Notes: generated by a model from the letters alone, not told the origin. A DNA stretch of 64,000 nucleotides from Prochlorococcus sp. AG-402-L09 (GCA_003216715.1 QCIK01000006.1:56822-120821), one strand, 5' to 3'. Positions 48,200 to 59,667 are shown, numbered from the stretch's first letter. Translations and numbers: made by a program.

Positions 48200-48656
48200 T
48201 TTTATTCCTCCTTATATTAATAACCTAGAGAAAAATTGTTTACTTTCAATAGGCGTAATAAAGTGTTCGGAATTTATTATTTATCCTTTATCTATTCTTA
48301 ATGCCTTCACTAGCTCAATCAAGCCAAAAGAAGCTTCTTTATATTTTTCACTTGGTGCCTTTAAAATGCGTTTCAAAAAATTATGTTTTAATAAAAATTT
48401 TTCAAAAACCACTGATATCATTGATATTTTTAAGGTAGTTTTTTGATCAATAAAACTCTTTAAAGATTTTTTAGTCTCGAATAATTATTTTTAAGCGCTA
48501 TCCTTAATTTTAGGGAAACGATGATTTACCAAAGATTTAATAAAATCAGTTGATATTTTTTTTTCTCTTTCAAGACTTTTTTGAATTTAATCCTTTGTTT
48601 TTCTACCAAAGAAACTTATTTATGAGTAAAAAATAATATAAGAGTTGGTTCTTTCG
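48200..48656. other. 457-base gap before the sigma factor; only a marginal small ORF
   Basis: AT-rich region with no confident gene. On the minus strand a frame from ATG 48421 to TAA 48281 would code for 46 residues (MISVVFEKFLLKH... ending VKALRIDKG) with a protein-like composition, and the frame is open for about 20 more codons upstream without a usable start. In an adjacent frame another 31-codon open stretch ends with IKDSA near 48490. These could be remnants of one decayed gene or chance. The sigma factor promoter must also be in this gap. Confidence 0.35.
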
Positions 48657-49301
48657 TTAATGGTTTCTTCTTGGAGCACCTCTTCTTTTAACTAAAACTT
48701 TTAGAACGTTTTCCCAGGAAACGTTTTGATGGGCTAAAGAAACTTGCATATGGAAAAGTAGATCTGCAGCCTCATTAGCAACTGAAATAGGATTTTTATC
48801 CTTACAAGCCATAATAAATTCAGCTGTTTCTTCGCCTATTTTTTTTAGGATTTTATTATCACCTTCTTTCAGAAGACTATTTGTATAACTTCCCTCTTCA
48901 GGATTATTTTTACGACTCTCTATGACTTTAAATAATTCACTACAAGCGTCAGATGGAGGGTAAAGAACGTCTTCATTGGTTTCTAAATCTTTAAAGAAAC
49001 AACTTCTTTTTCCTGTGTGGCATGCGATTGAACCAATTTGCTCAATTGATAAAAGTATTGTGTCTGAATCACAATCAGTCCTAATGCCTTTCAATTTTTG
49101 AAAATGACCGCTCGTTTTTCCTTTGTGCCAAAGTTCTTTCCTTGACCGACTCCAATAGTGAACTTCACCAGATTCTAATGTTTTCGTAATGGATTCTTTG
49201 TTCATCCATGCCATCATTAAAATGGAGCCATCGACCCAATCTTGTGCTATGGCTGGGATCAAGCCATTTTGATCAAAATGTAGATTATCTATAAAAAGCA
49301 T
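48657..49301 (-). CDS. hisI: Bifunctional phosphoribosyl-AMP cyclohydrolase / phosphoribosyl-ATP pyrophosphatase
   Basis: Catalyses steps two and three of histidine synthesis. The 214-residue protein has the HisI domain at about 1-110, with [24 protein letters not shown] and the zinc-binding [13 protein letters not shown]...[10 protein letters not shown], and the HisE domain at about 118-214, with [33 protein letters not shown]. Both catalytic domains look complete. The gene is divergent from the QueD-like gene with 77 bases between them. It is followed by the 457-base gap. Confidence 0.96.
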   Translation of the reverse strand: MLFIDNLHFDQNGLIPAIAQDWVDGSILMMAWMNKESITKTLESGEVHYWSRSRKELWHKGKTSGHFQKLKGIRTDCDSDTILLSIEQIGSIACHTGKRSCFFKDLETNEDVLYPPSDACSELFKVIESRKNNPEEGSYTNSLLKEGDNKILKKIGEETAEFIMACKDKNPISVANEAADLLFHMQVSLAHQNVSWENVLKVLVKRRGAPRRNH

Positions 49302-49378
49302 TTTTAATTAAGCAAATTAGGCTTTTAAACTCTAATTATTTCAATTTAATCCTCTATTGGTTTTTTATTCATCTTTTT

Positions 49379-49849
49379 ATGACGATTAAAGATATTCCAT
49401 TTAATTGCTCAAAGCATTTTAAAGACTATCCATGCTCTCACCGTCAATGGAAACATAAAGGACACTGTCGTTATGTTCATGGGTACAGTCGAAGCTTTAC
49501 TTTTTGTTTTGCTTCAAATGAACTTGATGAAAATGGCTTCGTTGTCGATTTTTCAAGCCTTAGACCTTTGGAAGAGAAGCTAAGAGAATATTTTGATCAT
49601 ACTTTTCTAGTCAATTTTGATGACCCTCTTCTTGAAACATGGAAAAAACTTCATTCTGAAGACGTACTGGATCTTAGAGTTATGAAGAATGTTGGGATGG
49701 AGGCAACAGCTAAATTGGTTTGGGGATGGGCTAATGATTTATTATTTTCAAGAGAGAGAGGTAGGTCTTGTTGTTGGAAAGCTATAGCGCATGAAAATGA
49801 TATTAATTCTGCTAGTTATACCTTCTTCCCTGAGTGGTTTAAACCTTGA
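49379..49849 (+). CDS. queD: 6-carboxytetrahydropterin synthase-like protein (QueD/PTPS family), variant metal motif
   Basis: A 156-residue member of the PTPS/QueD family, which makes 6-carboxytetrahydropterin for queuosine-type deazaguanines, or biopterin precursors. It has His21, the catalytic Cys30 (GHC), His34 in VHGY, VVDFSSLRPLEEKL, the dyad Asp73-His74 (FDHTFLVN) and GMEATAKLVWGW. The third zinc ligand, normally the second His of HGH, is Tyr36. It may belong to a subfamily with altered metal binding. No other queuosine genes are nearby. Confidence 0.75.
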   Translation: MTIKDIPFNCSKHFKDYPCSHRQWKHKGHCRYVHGYSRSFTFCFASNELDENGFVVDFSSLRPLEEKLREYFDHTFLVNFDDPLLETWKKLHSEDVLDLRVMKNVGMEATAKLVWGWANDLLFSRERGRSCCWKAIAHENDINSASYTFFPEWFKP

Positions 49850-49903
49850 TTGTCTAAAATTTTTTAGTTAATATACAATTTGTTTACTAAACTAGTATAT
49901 TTT

Positions 49904-52495
49904 TTAGTTGAATATTAATTTTGAATCTTTCGTCTCTATTTTGATGGTGCTTCCTTCTTTATATTTACCTTTTAATAAATATTTTGCTATTTCACTTTCT
50001 AATTCTTTTTGAATAACTCTTTTTAATGGTCTCGCACCATATATCGGATTATATCCAATTTCAGTAATTAAAGACAGAACATCATTATTTATCTCAAGCT
50101 CGATTCCTTTCGCTTCTAATCTTTCTCTTAAACGGTTTAATTGTAAGTCAACTACTTTAAGTAGAGTTTCTTTTTTAAGTGGTTCGAAATTAATTATTTC
50201 ATCAAGTCTGTTTAGGAACTCAGGTCTGAAATTTGATTTTAGTTCTTGATTAATAAGTTCATCTATATTGGTCGACAGATTATTCGTTATATCCTTATCA
50301 GCTATTAATTCGCTTCCTAAATTACTAGTAAGAATAATAATAGTGTTTTTGAAGTTTGTTGTTCTTCCTTGCCCATCGGTTACTCGGCCTTCGTCAAGTA
50401 CCTGTAGCAATACATTGAAAACATCTTTATGTGCTTTTTCAATTTCATCGAATAGTAAAACGCAGTAAGGTTTTCTTCTGATTGCTTCTGTTAATTGTCC
50501 ACCTGCTTCATAACCAACGTAACCAGGAGGAGCACCAATTAAGCGGCTTATTGAGTGCTTTTCCATATATTCAGACATGTCTATTCTAATTAGGGCATTT
50601 TCACTATCAAAAAGTTGAGAAGCCAAAGCCTTAGACAATTCTGTTTTGCCCACGCCTGTCGGCCCTAAAAATAAAAAACTTGCGATTGGTCTGCTTGGAT
50701 CACTAAGTCCTGTCCGGGATCTTTGTATCGCAGAAGATATTGATTGAACGGCTTTATTTTGACCAATAACTTTTTTATGAAGCTCAGATTCAAGATTGAG
50801 TAATTTCTCAATTTCAGTTTGAGCAAGTCTTATAACTGGGATAGATGTCCACTTTGCAATTATTTCAGCTACATCATCGGCTACAACCTCTTCTCTCAAA
50901 AGTGATTTCTCCGAATTTTGAGATGAATTTTTTAAATTAAGTTCTTTAGCTTTTAAATTTTGTTGATAATTTAAAAGGGTCCCATATTCAAGTTCGGCGG
51001 CCTTGTTGAGATCATAATTCCTTTTTGCTTTCTCTATTTCTAGTTGTACTTTTTCAATTTCTTCTTTAAGTGTTGAAATTTCTTCGATTGACTCTTTTTC
51101 TTTTTTCCATTTCTTGTTTACTTCAATTTGATTTTTTGTTAATAATGAAAGTTCTGTAGTAATTAATTCGAGTCTCTCTTTACTAGAGGTATCTGACTCA
51201 CCTTCCAAAGATAATTTCTCCATCTCAAGTTGGATTATTTTTCTATCAATCTCATCAATTTCTTCTGGTTTTGATGTTATTTCCATCTTTAATCGCGATG
51301 CTGATTCATCTATTAGATCAATAGCTTTATCAGGTAAAAACCTCTCGGGTATATACCTATCACTCAATATCGCCGCGGCTATTAGAGCGTTATCCGAGAT
51401 ACGAACACCATGATGGACTTCATATCTTTCTTTTAGTCCACGTAAGATCGAAATCGTATCTTGAACTGAGGGCTGTTTTACAAGTATTTGCTGAAACCTT
51501 CTTTCCAGCGCTGGGTCTTTCTCAAAATTTTCTCTGTGTTCATTGATGGTTGTTGCTCCAATACATCTCAGTTCACCTCTGGCAAGCATTGGTTTTAGGA
51601 GATTACTAGCGTCCATTGCACCACCACTAGCTCCTGCTCCGACGACTGTATGTATTTCATCAATGAACAAAATTACTTTTCCTTCTGAATCTGTGACATT
51701 TTTAAGAACTGACTTCAGTCTCTCTTCAAATTCACCACGAAATTTTGCACCTGCTATCAGTGCTCCCATATCTAAGGAAATTAGTTGACGGTCCTCAAGG
51801 GCTGTAGGAACATCTCCGTTGATAATTCTTTGTGCTAGACCTTCAATAATTGCTGTTTTCCCCACGCCAGCTTCCCCGATTAGTACGGGATTATTTTTAG
51901 TTCTACGGCTAAGTATTTGAATCGTTCTTCGAATTTCCTCATCTCTTCCAATTACAGGATCTAATTTTCCATCTCTGGCGGCAGAAGTAAGGTCTAGGCC
52001 ATACTTTTGCAGAGCTTCGTAGCTATTTTCAGCATTTTTCTGGGTCACTTTTTTGTCCCCTCTAATAGCATTTATAGCCTCAAGAAGGCTGTTTTTGTTG
52101 ATTTGATTTTGTTCAAATAACTTATGACAAACTCTCTCGTCATCAAATAGGGAAATCACTAAATGTTCGCTTGAAATAAAATCATCTTTGAATGATTGTT
52201 TAATATTTTGTGCTCTTGAAATTGAAAAAGATATATTTTTGCCAAAGAATATGGATTCTTGGGCCTTAAGCATTTTCGGTTGGTTTTTTATAAATTCTTC
52301 TATTTCTGTGAGTAACTTTTTTATGTTCCCTCCCGATCTTTCTATTGATTTTATTGCGATTTCATTTTTCTTTAGAAGAGACCAAAGAAGATGATCTGTT
52401 TCCAAAGTTTGATGTTTTTGAGTTAATGCTAAATCTTTTGCATCAATGATTGCTTGCCAAGCACTGTTGGTAAAATCATCAGGATTTACCTTCAT
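49904..52495 (-). CDS. clpB: ATP-dependent disaggregase ClpB
   Basis: Hexameric AAA+ chaperone that rescues aggregated proteins together with DnaK. The 863-residue protein has the N-terminal Clp repeat domain, the first AAA domain with Walker A GEAGVGKT, the coiled-coil middle domain (about 410-520, rich in Glu, Lys and Leu), and the second AAA domain with [45 protein letters not shown] and [10 protein letters not shown]. The middle domain separates ClpB from ClpC. No CIRCE element was visible in its 384-base upstream gap with petE. Confidence 0.97.
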   Translation of the reverse strand: MKVNPDDFTNSAWQAIIDAKDLALTQKHQTLETDHLLWSLLKKNEIAIKSIERSGGNIKKLLTEIEEFIKNQPKMLKAQESIFFGKNISFSISRAQNIKQSFKDDFISSEHLVISLFDDERVCHKLFEQNQINKNSLLEAINAIRGDKKVTQKNAENSYEALQKYGLDLTSAARDGKLDPVIGRDEEIRRTIQILSRRTKNNPVLIGEAGVGKTAIIEGLAQRIINGDVPTALEDRQLISLDMGALIAGAKFRGEFEERLKSVLKNVTDSEGKVILFIDEIHTVVGAGASGGAMDASNLLKPMLARGELRCIGATTINEHRENFEKDPALERRFQQILVKQPSVQDTISILRGLKERYEVHHGVRISDNALIAAAILSDRYIPERFLPDKAIDLIDESASRLKMEITSKPEEIDEIDRKIIQLEMEKLSLEGESDTSSKERLELITTELSLLTKNQIEVNKKWKKEKESIEEISTLKEEIEKVQLEIEKAKRNYDLNKAAELEYGTLLNYQQNLKAKELNLKNSSQNSEKSLLREEVVADDVAEIIAKWTSIPVIRLAQTEIEKLLNLESELHKKVIGQNKAVQSISSAIQRSRTGLSDPSRPIASFLFLGPTGVGKTELSKALASQLFDSENALIRIDMSEYMEKHSISRLIGAPPGYVGYEAGGQLTEAIRRKPYCVLLFDEIEKAHKDVFNVLLQVLDEGRVTDGQGRTTNFKNTIIILTSNLGSELIADKDITNNLSTNIDELINQELKSNFRPEFLNRLDEIINFEPLKKETLLKVVDLQLNRLRERLEAKGIELEINNDVLSLITEIGYNPIYGARPLKRVIQKELESEIAKYLLKGKYKEGSTIKIETKDSKLIFN

Positions 52496-52829
52496 CCTTA
52501 TAATTAATTGCCAAACTCATATTATTCAAGTCTAATGATTATATAAATATAAGAAAACCGCCCTTTTTTGACTTTTTAAAATAAATTTGTGAAGTCACTT
52601 TAAATTTTTGGAACTAATTAGTTGACTGTTAATATTTTTAATTTTATCTACTTTAGACTTGTTATTCATATTTATTAGCAGTTTTATCTAAATTTAAATT
52701 CTCCCATTTGATGGCGAATCAACAATATTTCTCAAATAAGAATAAATCCTTGGATGTTTTATATTGCAATATTTTCTCTTCTAAAAAAATACTCTCTGCT
52801 TTTGATTGAATATCTAAATATATTTTTTC
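52496..52829. other. Gap between clpB start and petE terminator
   Basis: AT-rich, no confident gene. On the plus strand ATG 52711 to TGA 52809 could code for 32 residues (MANQQYFSNKNKSLDV...) without a ribosome site, which I regard as chance. The clpB promoter should be near the 52496 end. No CIRCE-type repeat (TTAGCACTC) seen. Confidence 0.4.
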
Positions 52830-52860
52830 AAAAAAAAAAGATGGAGTCTCCCCCATCTTT
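52830..52860 (-). terminator. Rho-independent terminator of petE
   Basis: Arms AAAGATGG (52837-52844) and CCATCTTT (52853-52860) around an 8-base loop, with an uninterrupted run of A on the plus strand next to it (T-run on the minus-strand transcript). It lies 20 bases past the petE stop. Confidence 0.88.
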
Positions 52861-52879
52861 GATAAATCCTTTTGGAAAT

Positions 52880-53230
52880 TTAGTTCACTACGATTTTTCC
52901 AACCATGCCTGCACCCCTGTGAGGCTCGCAGTAAAAGTCGTATGTCCCAGCTGTGCTAAAAGTTCTCTCCCAAGACTCTCCTGGAGCAAAAGCTAAATCA
53001 GGATGACTTAGATCGTCATTTCCGTCAAAAACAGCATTATGAGGAGCAAGTTTGTTGTTTACAAACTTTACGGTGTCTCCAGCGCTTATGTTTAGGGAGC
53101 TTGGTTCGAAAGCAAGCATTCCTGCATCGGTGCCAAGCTTAACTTCAACAGTTGAAGCATTCACATTGGATACGCCAATAACTAGGAATGCAAAGAAAGC
53201 AAATAACGCTGTTGAAATAGAACGAATCAT
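52880..53230 (-). CDS. petE: Plastocyanin
   Basis: Lumenal copper protein that carries electrons from cytochrome b6f to photosystem I. The 116-residue precursor has a signal peptide to about residue 26 (ending VNASTVEV). All four copper ligands are present: His64 (APHNAVF), Cys101 and His104 (YCEPHRGAG), and Met109. The gene has a strong terminator and stands alone between clpB and an epimerase gene on the same strand. A cytochrome c6-like gene at 46194 encodes the alternative carrier. Confidence 0.97.
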   Translation of the reverse strand: MIRSISTALFAFFAFLVIGVSNVNASTVEVKLGTDAGMLAFEPSSLNISAGDTVKFVNNKLAPHNAVFDGNDDLSHPDLAFAPGESWERTFSTAGTYDFYCEPHRGAGMVGKIVVN

Positions 53231-53284
53231 GAAATTAATTCTTCTCTTTTTTGAATTTTACTACTTTAGCTTCTGTTTGACATT

Positions 53285-54271
53285 TTAGTGTTTAGTTAAA
53301 CCAGAATTATGTAAAACTTGACTTAGAGTTTTGGCATGGCTGATACCTCCAAAGGTTTCAGGAGAGGTTACGGGCTCATGTATGAAGTGTTTTTGTCTAA
53401 GACTGAATCTATCCCAGTTTGTAATTTGAATTGGGAGTAAGATCGTTAAAAGTTCAATAAGCCAAGTCCAAAGAGGGATTTGAGGGACTTTACTCATTCC
53501 TTTCCATCTTAGAAGCGTCTGAATTACTACATCAATACTTATATAGGGTTGCCCTAAAACTAATTTTTTTATTTTATTGCCAGTAACAGGTTGTGCAGGT
53601 TTGAAATTAGAGGTAGCTAGATGCCCGCAAATGAAAGCAATATCTGCTGCATGAATAAAATGAAACCTTGAGAATAATTTTATCCATCTTGCTAGCCAGA
53701 TCCATTTCAATCCATCTTTAAGGCCTTCCGTCAGATAACTAGTTGGAAATTTACTTTTTCCGTCTAAACGACCGCCAAAAACTAGTGTTGGGAATACAGC
53801 TATGATCTTCGTTGCAAGCTTATGAGATTCAAGCTCTCTGAGACATTGTGCTTTCGTTTGTATGTACTCTGTTCCATAAGTAAAAGCTTCTGGTAACAAT
53901 TTTAAGTTTCTATCAAGAACACTTGCAGTTGAGAAATAAATAATTTGCTTGATATTGGAGGGATTTAGCAAATTGAGCAAATTTTTTACTGCATCAATAT
54001 TTACTTCTTTCGCCCTTTTAGGATCACCCCAAGCAGTTGCAGTATGAATGACTCGGTTGACCTCGGAAATTTCTTTCTTGAACTTATTTGATTGTCTCAA
54101 ATCTCCGACTAAAATTTTAATCCTTGGATTGTCTAAATTTATTGAAGTTATTTTTTTAGGGTCTCTAACCCATAAAAATAATTCTGAATTTGAGTTTTCG
54201 ATTAGCCAATTTGCTATGTATTGTCCAACACATCCACTTGCACCAGTGATCAGAATTATTTCGTTTTTCAA
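53285..54271 (-). CDS. NAD-dependent epimerase/dehydratase-like protein (extended SDR)
   Basis: A 328-residue extended SDR. The NAD-binding motif [15 protein letters not shown] is at residues 8-22, ILVGDLRQ follows, and RVIHTATAW contains the expected strand. The usual YxxxK catalytic pair appears as YIQTKAQ ([13 protein letters not shown]), so activity is possible. The C-terminal half [21 protein letters not shown] is typical of epimerases. Substrate may be a nucleotide sugar, sterol-like or isoprenoid-related. Its start overlaps the hemE stop by 4 bases, so the two genes are co-translated. Confidence 0.82.
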   Translation of the reverse strand: MKNEIILITGASGCVGQYIANWLIENSNSELFLWVRDPKKITSINLDNPRIKILVGDLRQSNKFKKEISEVNRVIHTATAWGDPKRAKEVNIDAVKNLLNLLNPSNIKQIIYFSTASVLDRNLKLLPEAFTYGTEYIQTKAQCLRELESHKLATKIIAVFPTLVFGGRLDGKSKFPTSYLTEGLKDGLKWIWLARWIKLFSRFHFIHAADIAFICGHLATSNFKPAQPVTGNKIKKLVLGQPYISIDVVIQTLLRWKGMSKVPQIPLWTWLIELLTILLPIQITNWDRFSLRQKHFIHEPVTSPETFGGISHAKTLSQVLHNSGLTKH

Positions 54272-55326
54272 GATGAAACTTTTATAAGTTCATTGACATT
54301 TTTACCAGCCTCGAAAAACACTCTTGCATTTTCTTCTGGCGTCCCAGGAAGTATTCCATGACCAAGGTTAAGAATATGTTTTCTACCCTTCGCTTTTTTG
54401 ACGACATCAACAATTCTTGATCTAATCGCTTCAGGAGTACCAAACAAAAGTCCTGGATCAACATTCCCTTGGACTCCAACTGCTTGAGGCAGCCTTTTTA
54501 GTCCATCTGCCATGTCAACAGTCCAATCTAGAGAGACTATATCTACTCCAGTTTGTCCCATCCTTTCAAGAACTCCCGCGCTGCCAGAGATATATAAAAT
54601 CATAGGTGTATCTGGATGCTTCTCTTTTACTAAATTGACTACTTTTTGTTGATAAGGTGCTGCAAACTCGTCATAATCTTGTGGGCTTAATTGTCCTGCC
54701 CATGAATCAAACATTTGAACTACTTGGGCACCAGATTCAATTTGGTAAGATAAATAGTTTGCAATTGATTCTGCAAAGTGATTTAAAAGTTGATGGAGTA
54801 GTTCTGGCTCTTGGAATGCCATCGCCTTAATAACTGCATAATTTTTGCTGCTTTTCCCCTCTACAACATATGCAGCAAGAGTCCAGGGAGCACCTACAAA
54901 CCCCAGAACTGCAGCCTTGTTCCCAACGCTTTCCCTTAACCTTCCAAGGACTTCACCAACAAAAGACATGCTTTCTTCTGGTTGAAGGGGCTTTAGGTCT
55001 TGAACTTGTTTGAGGGTTCTAATTGGGTCATTTATTAAGGGTCCTTTACTTTCAACAATGTCAAAGTTGATTCCCATTCCAGGAAGAGGAGTCAAGATAT
55101 CAGAAAAAAGTATTACTCCATCTGGTTGAAAAGCTTTAAATGGTTGCATTGAAATTTCATAAGAAAGATCTGGGTTTTCGGATCTTTCCCTGAAACTTGG
55201 ATGGTTATCACGCAAGTCGCGGTAAACCTTCATGTATCTTCCTGCTTGTCGCATCATCCAAACTGGAGGCCTTTCAATATTTTCTCCGCGAGCTGCACGG
55301 AGTAGTAGAGGGGCAGTTTCGTTCAT
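54268..55326 (-). CDS. hemE: Uroporphyrinogen decarboxylase
   Basis: Removes four acetate carboxyls from uroporphyrinogen III to yield coproporphyrinogen, at the entry to haem and chlorophyll. The 352-residue protein has the [12 protein letters not shown] signature with the catalytic Arg, [14 protein letters not shown] with the catalytic Asp, [16 protein letters not shown], and C-terminal [19 protein letters not shown]. The length is right. It lies between glgB (161 bases upstream) and the epimerase (4-base overlap). Confidence 0.98.
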   Translation of the reverse strand: MNETAPLLLRAARGENIERPPVWMMRQAGRYMKVYRDLRDNHPSFRERSENPDLSYEISMQPFKAFQPDGVILFSDILTPLPGMGINFDIVESKGPLINDPIRTLKQVQDLKPLQPEESMSFVGEVLGRLRESVGNKAAVLGFVGAPWTLAAYVVEGKSSKNYAVIKAMAFQEPELLHQLLNHFAESIANYLSYQIESGAQVVQMFDSWAGQLSPQDYDEFAAPYQQKVVNLVKEKHPDTPMILYISGSAGVLERMGQTGVDIVSLDWTVDMADGLKRLPQAVGVQGNVDPGLLFGTPEAIRSRIVDVVKKAKGRKHILNLGHGILPGTPEENARVFFEAGKNVNELIKVSS

Positions 55327-55487
55327 TATTTTGTCCTTTTAAGAGAAAAATTTACATGAAGCAGTAACTTGAAAATCATGAAATACGTTCTCTGCAAAAG
55401 TTCGTTATACCTTTTGAATTTTTACATCCAGACGACAGTTGAAATTAGGTTATTAGGCAAGGTTGAAACATTTCTATTCGCTGGGGG

Positions 55488-57755
55488 TTAATTCTCGTTA
55501 GATTTATGCTTTAAAACTAGAACGCTAAGAGGAGGAAGACATAGATCTATTGAATTTTCATAGCCATGTATGTTGTATAAATCTGTTGATTTGCCTCCCA
55601 TATTACCTAAATTTGAGCCTCCATATTGACTCGCATCTGTATTGAAAATTTCTTCATAGAACCCATCAATAGGTACACCTATTCTGTAATTAGAATGATT
55701 TTGAGGGGTAAAGTTTGCCACTATTACTAACCATTCTCCATCAGTTTTTTCTCTTCTCATAAAACTAATTACTGAATTTTTATTATCATCGCAATCAATC
55801 CACTGGAATCCATATTCGTCAAAATCATTTCTCCATAAAGCAGACTCTTTTTTGTATAAAGTATTCAAATCATCCACTAATTTCTGTATCCCTTTGTGAG
55901 GTTCATAATTTAGGAGATCCCATTGCAAATCATCCCAAACATTCCATTCTTGACGTTGCCCAAATTCCATTCCCATAAATATTGTTTTTTTCCCAGGATG
56001 TGTCCACATATATGCAAGTAAGGCTCGTGTATTAGCATACTTTTGCCAGTCATCACCTGGCATCTTATGTAGGAGATGACTTTTTCCGTGAACAACTTCA
56101 TCATGGCTTAAAGCAAGCATAAAGTTTTCGGTAAAGTTATAACAAATGGAAAAAGTAATATTGTTTTGATTAAATTGTCTAAACCATGGGTCAATTTCAA
56201 AATAATCGAGCATATCGTGCATCCAACCCATGTTCCACTTGAGATTGAAACCCAGTCCATCCATGTCAGTTGGTTTGGTGACGCCAGTCCATGTGGTTGA
56301 TTCTTCGGCAATAGAAAGTGCACCTGGATAATGTTGAAAAAGAACGTGATTGGCCTGTTGTAGAAATCTGACTGCTTCAAAATTTTCATTCCCTCCATCT
56401 TCATTAGGTATCCATTCGCCCTCCGGACGAAGATAATCTTTGTAAAGCATTGAGGCAACTGCATCAACACGTATTCCATCTATATGGAATTGATCAAACC
56501 AGAAAATTAGATTTGCAACTAGAAAATTCCGAACCTCATTTCGACTGTAATTGAAAATTAATGTTCCCCATTCTTTGTGCTCTCCAATTCTGGGATCTGA
56601 ATGTTCGTATAGATGGCTGCCATCAAAATATGCAAGTCCATGCTGATCTTTAGGGAAGTGGCCTGGTACCCAATCGAGAATGATTCCTATTCCCTCTTTA
56701 TGGCATGAATCAACGAAAGCACGAAACTCATCTGGTGATCCATATCTACTTGTAGGTGCATACCAACCAGTAACTTGATACCCCCATGAGCCATCAAAAG
56801 GGTGTTCGGAAATGGGCATAAGCTCGATATGAGTGAAGCCTCTCTCTTTGACATAGGGAATAACCTTATTTGCCAGCTCTTTGTATGTAAGCAATCTTGA
56901 GCCAGGCTTCATATCTGCTGCTGGAACGGGGGCTCTATGCTCTCCGTTCGAGTTGATAAATGGATCGTCTGAGGATGCATGCATCCAGCTCCCTAAATGC
57001 ATTTCATAAACCGATATCGGTTGCTCTAAAGGGTCTCTATTGTCACGCTTGGATATCCAAGACTGATCATTCCATTGAAATGAATCGATTTTTGAAATGA
57101 CTGAGCTTTTTGCAGGTCTTACTTCATGTTGAAAACCATAAGGGTCGGCTTTCTCGTAGCAATGTCCTTTTTCTGTCCTGATTTCATATTTGTATAAATC
57201 TCCCTCACTTAGACCAGGTATGAATAGTTCCCAAATTCCTCCTAGACGTTTTTGCATAGGGTGATGCCGGCCATCCCATGAATTGAGATCACCAATTACG
57301 GAAACGCTTTTTGCATGAGGCGCCCATAAGCAAAACATAACCCCTTGCTTTTTATCTATTTCAGTGAGATGAGCACCCATTTTTCGCCATATATGATGGT
57401 GATTTCCCTCCGCAAAAAGATGTCTATCAATTTCACCCATCCACTCTGTTCGGAAACCCCAAGGATCATGTTGAACATGTTCAATTCCTCCTCTATTAAC
57501 TTTTATTTGATAGTCAGTGCCGGGATCTTTGTCGATTATTCCTTCAAAGATCCATTCGTGGTTCGGATTTTGTAGCTGAATTTTCGTTTCTTGTGTTATT
57601 AGTTCAACTGCACTTGCCTCAGGCATCCATATTCGAATTATCCATTTATCTTTAAACGGTTGAGGACCAAGAATAGAAAAAGGACTTTCATGGCTGCATT
57701 CAGAAAGTCTTTGTCCGTCATCGCTCAAAGAATCTAGAAGAATAGACATGGACAT
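55488..57755 (-). CDS. glgB: 1,4-alpha-glucan branching enzyme
   Basis: Makes alpha-1,6 branches in glycogen. The 755-residue GH13 enzyme has an N-terminal extension with a CBM48-like module ([23 protein letters not shown]) and the catalytic barrel with [37 protein letters not shown] (nucleophile Asp), SIAEESTTW (acid/base Glu) and [12 protein letters not shown] (third Asp). Domain order and length match cyanobacterial GlgB. It sits alone among other metabolic genes on the minus strand, 56 bases from the next gene. Confidence 0.98.
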   Translation of the reverse strand: MSMSILLDSLSDDGQRLSECSHESPFSILGPQPFKDKWIIRIWMPEASAVELITQETKIQLQNPNHEWIFEGIIDKDPGTDYQIKVNRGGIEHVQHDPWGFRTEWMGEIDRHLFAEGNHHHIWRKMGAHLTEIDKKQGVMFCLWAPHAKSVSVIGDLNSWDGRHHPMQKRLGGIWELFIPGLSEGDLYKYEIRTEKGHCYEKADPYGFQHEVRPAKSSVISKIDSFQWNDQSWISKRDNRDPLEQPISVYEMHLGSWMHASSDDPFINSNGEHRAPVPAADMKPGSRLLTYKELANKVIPYVKERGFTHIELMPISEHPFDGSWGYQVTGWYAPTSRYGSPDEFRAFVDSCHKEGIGIILDWVPGHFPKDQHGLAYFDGSHLYEHSDPRIGEHKEWGTLIFNYSRNEVRNFLVANLIFWFDQFHIDGIRVDAVASMLYKDYLRPEGEWIPNEDGGNENFEAVRFLQQANHVLFQHYPGALSIAEESTTWTGVTKPTDMDGLGFNLKWNMGWMHDMLDYFEIDPWFRQFNQNNITFSICYNFTENFMLALSHDEVVHGKSHLLHKMPGDDWQKYANTRALLAYMWTHPGKKTIFMGMEFGQRQEWNVWDDLQWDLLNYEPHKGIQKLVDDLNTLYKKESALWRNDFDEYGFQWIDCDDNKNSVISFMRREKTDGEWLVIVANFTPQNHSNYRIGVPIDGFYEEIFNTDASQYGGSNLGNMGGKSTDLYNIHGYENSIDLCLPPLSVLVLKHKSNEN

Positions 57756-57811
57756 GACTTATTTCTGAAATAGCTAGCTAGCTTAATCCTATGCAAGTAA
57801 ATATTGAACCC

Positions 57812-59389
57812 CTAAGAGGAAATAAGTGACTCAAATTTAAGTTTTGAATTTGAAAGTAAGAGTGAAATTGTAGTCACTAAGCAGTGAGGGCTGGGCCCCT
57901 CGCATAAATTTTGACACTGTCCAGGATTTATTCCAACTGCTGGCCATCCAGATCCTGAGATTGAAATTCTTAAACGATCTCCTTCTTTAAATGTTGCGAG
58001 AACTGGTTGAAGTTTGATATGTCTAGTGCTTTTTATACCTTGATCACATTTGGCAATTCTAAGGACACCAGTCGAAAGTTGAGTGGCAGTATTCTCAATT
58101 CCACTAGGAATTATTGATAATGCAACGAACAGATCAAAACTTTCCCTGTCGCACATTGTCTCTAAAAAAAGAGTTGGAATACCCTCCAGCCTAAGATCCT
58201 TCAAAATAGGCTCTGATGTAAATACTGCAACATCAGGTCGAATATCAAGCTTGAATCTGTTCGCTTCACCAGGTGTATCACTGAGATGTCCTCCGATTGA
58301 CGGTATTGGTCTCCATGGGTCGTGAACCAAAGTCACTTCAGTATCTACTTCTAAATCACAATTCGGGACTAGGCATCCTTCAAGATGACCTATAGATGCT
58401 AAGCCTTCGCTACGAAGATTCCATGTAGGAGTTTTATTTTGAACCGAAAGCTCCCAACTCTTAGTGGTTAGATTCCAAAGATTGATTTCAGAGAAATGAA
58501 TCTTTTTGTTTTTATTTTTTAAATGAGAATCAAAAAAATCTAACTGGGTGCGCTGTGCACCCTCCCACCATTGAAGATGAGTAGCAGGACCTATTAGTAA
58601 TTTAGGATTGCCTCCTGCTTTTTTAGATTTCTCAAAAATATTTAAAATCCCTTTTAAATGAGGATCCCACCAACCCCCGATAAGAAGCAAAGGCTTTTTT
58701 AACCAGCTATCTAATGGCTCATGGGTTTTCCATTGAGGAGTTTTGCTAGACGAAAGATTTAGCCATTTATATGCCATCCCCTCTGGGTCATTCTTTTGAA
58801 GTAAATCATGACCGTTATATAAATATTTTTTCGATTCAAGATTTTTACGTATTTCATGCCAAGCTCTCCAATTCTTCTCTCTTTGTGCTTTTTGGGCGGC
58901 TAATTGCAAGCCCCATCCAATTCCCAGGTGCCACCAAAACGCTCCGCCCTCACAACTCCAATGATCATTCTCTGAAAGGCCTGTCATTGCAGGAATGATG
59001 CAATCAGGTGGAGGAGTACCTTCCTCCGCAATGAGTTGCGTTAACCCTTGATATGAAAAGCCGTATGTGCCTAGTAAGCCATTGCATTCAGGTAAGGATC
59101 GTACCCAATTATGAGTTTGACTAGTGTCTGAAGCTTCTTGACTAAAACCTGAGAATTTGCCTTCAGACCCACCTTGACCTCGTACGTCTTGTATGACGAC
59201 TAAATAGCCCTTGCTAGCCCACCAAGATGGATGAGCATACGTAATTGTAGAAGCAATTTCTCTCCCATATGGCTGGCGCATAAGTAAGACAGGCCAAGGA
59301 CCGTTACTCTGAGGCGACCAGATTCGAGATTTTAGTAATGTTCCGTCTCTAAGTTGTAAATCTTCGTCTCTGTATCTTATTGAATTCAT
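57812..59389 (-). CDS. CocE/NonD family (X-Pro dipeptidyl peptidase-like) hydrolase
   Basis: Serine hydrolase with an alpha/beta core and a C-terminal beta domain. The N-terminal core has the oxyanion segment LLMRQPYGRE and VIQDVRGQGGSEGKF, then the nucleophile in LGTYGFSYQGLTQL (Ser in GFSYQG, a variant of GxSxxG). The C-terminal domain carries RLRISISGSGWP. Length 525 residues from the ATG at 59389; a start nine codons earlier would overlap the gene before it by 19 bases, so I prefer 59389, 8 bases after that stop. Substrate could be an ester or an acyl-peptide; unknown. Confidence 0.83.
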   Translation of the reverse strand: MNSIRYRDEDLQLRDGTLLKSRIWSPQSNGPWPVLLMRQPYGREIASTITYAHPSWWASKGYLVVIQDVRGQGGSEGKFSGFSQEASDTSQTHNWVRSLPECNGLLGTYGFSYQGLTQLIAEEGTPPPDCIIPAMTGLSENDHWSCEGGAFWWHLGIGWGLQLAAQKAQREKNWRAWHEIRKNLESKKYLYNGHDLLQKNDPEGMAYKWLNLSSSKTPQWKTHEPLDSWLKKPLLLIGGWWDPHLKGILNIFEKSKKAGGNPKLLIGPATHLQWWEGAQRTQLDFFDSHLKNKNKKIHFSEINLWNLTTKSWELSVQNKTPTWNLRSEGLASIGHLEGCLVPNCDLEVDTEVTLVHDPWRPIPSIGGHLSDTPGEANRFKLDIRPDVAVFTSEPILKDLRLEGIPTLFLETMCDRESFDLFVALSIIPSGIENTATQLSTGVLRIAKCDQGIKSTRHIKLQPVLATFKEGDRLRISISGSGWPAVGINPGQCQNLCEGPSPHCLVTTISLLLSNSKLKFESLISS

Positions 59390-59397
59390 TATTTGTT

Positions 59398-59667
59398 TTA
59401 AAAAGTTTCTGGGCAATAAAGACCTCTTACGTACATAGAAAGGATCTCAGCATCAACTTCGCTTATATTCTTTTGTATTGAGATTTTCTGGATAGATTTT
59501 TTTGAACCAGCTGAAATGTTTTCATTATTTAGTTCTCTGAAACTTTCACATATAGACTTTGCTTCATCAGGATTCCTTTTTACACCCTCAAGAAGTCTTG
59601 ATTGAGCCATCGCTTCTTGACTGATTCCAAATGATGTAAATATTAAAGTGATTAGTAAACCATTCAT
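59398..59667 (-). CDS. Small secreted protein, unknown
   Basis: An 89-residue protein with a short signal peptide (MNGLLITLIFTSFGISQEAMAQ, cleavage likely after MAQ). The mature part is polar: LLEGVKRNPDEAKSICESFRELNNENI, then KISIQKNISEVDAEILSMYVRGLYC, with two Cys that could form a disulfide. It starts near the AT-rich 65-base gap after the DUF4332-like gene and lies 8 bases upstream of the CocE-type hydrolase start, so the two may be co-transcribed. No function recognised. Confidence 0.65.
   Translation of the reverse strand: MNGLLITLIFTSFGISQEAMAQSRLLEGVKRNPDEAKSICESFRELNNENISAGSKKSIQKISIQKNISEVDAEILSMYVRGLYCPETF

Noticed and set aside
52711..52809. 32-codon plus-strand ORF in the clpB-petE gap
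   Set aside because: No ribosome site, short, and antisense to the likely clpB leader or petE trailer; treated as chance.
57771..57784. TAGCTAGCTAGC palindromic run after the glgB start
   Set aside because: Short simple repeat without a stem loop of note or a T-tract; no function can be supported.
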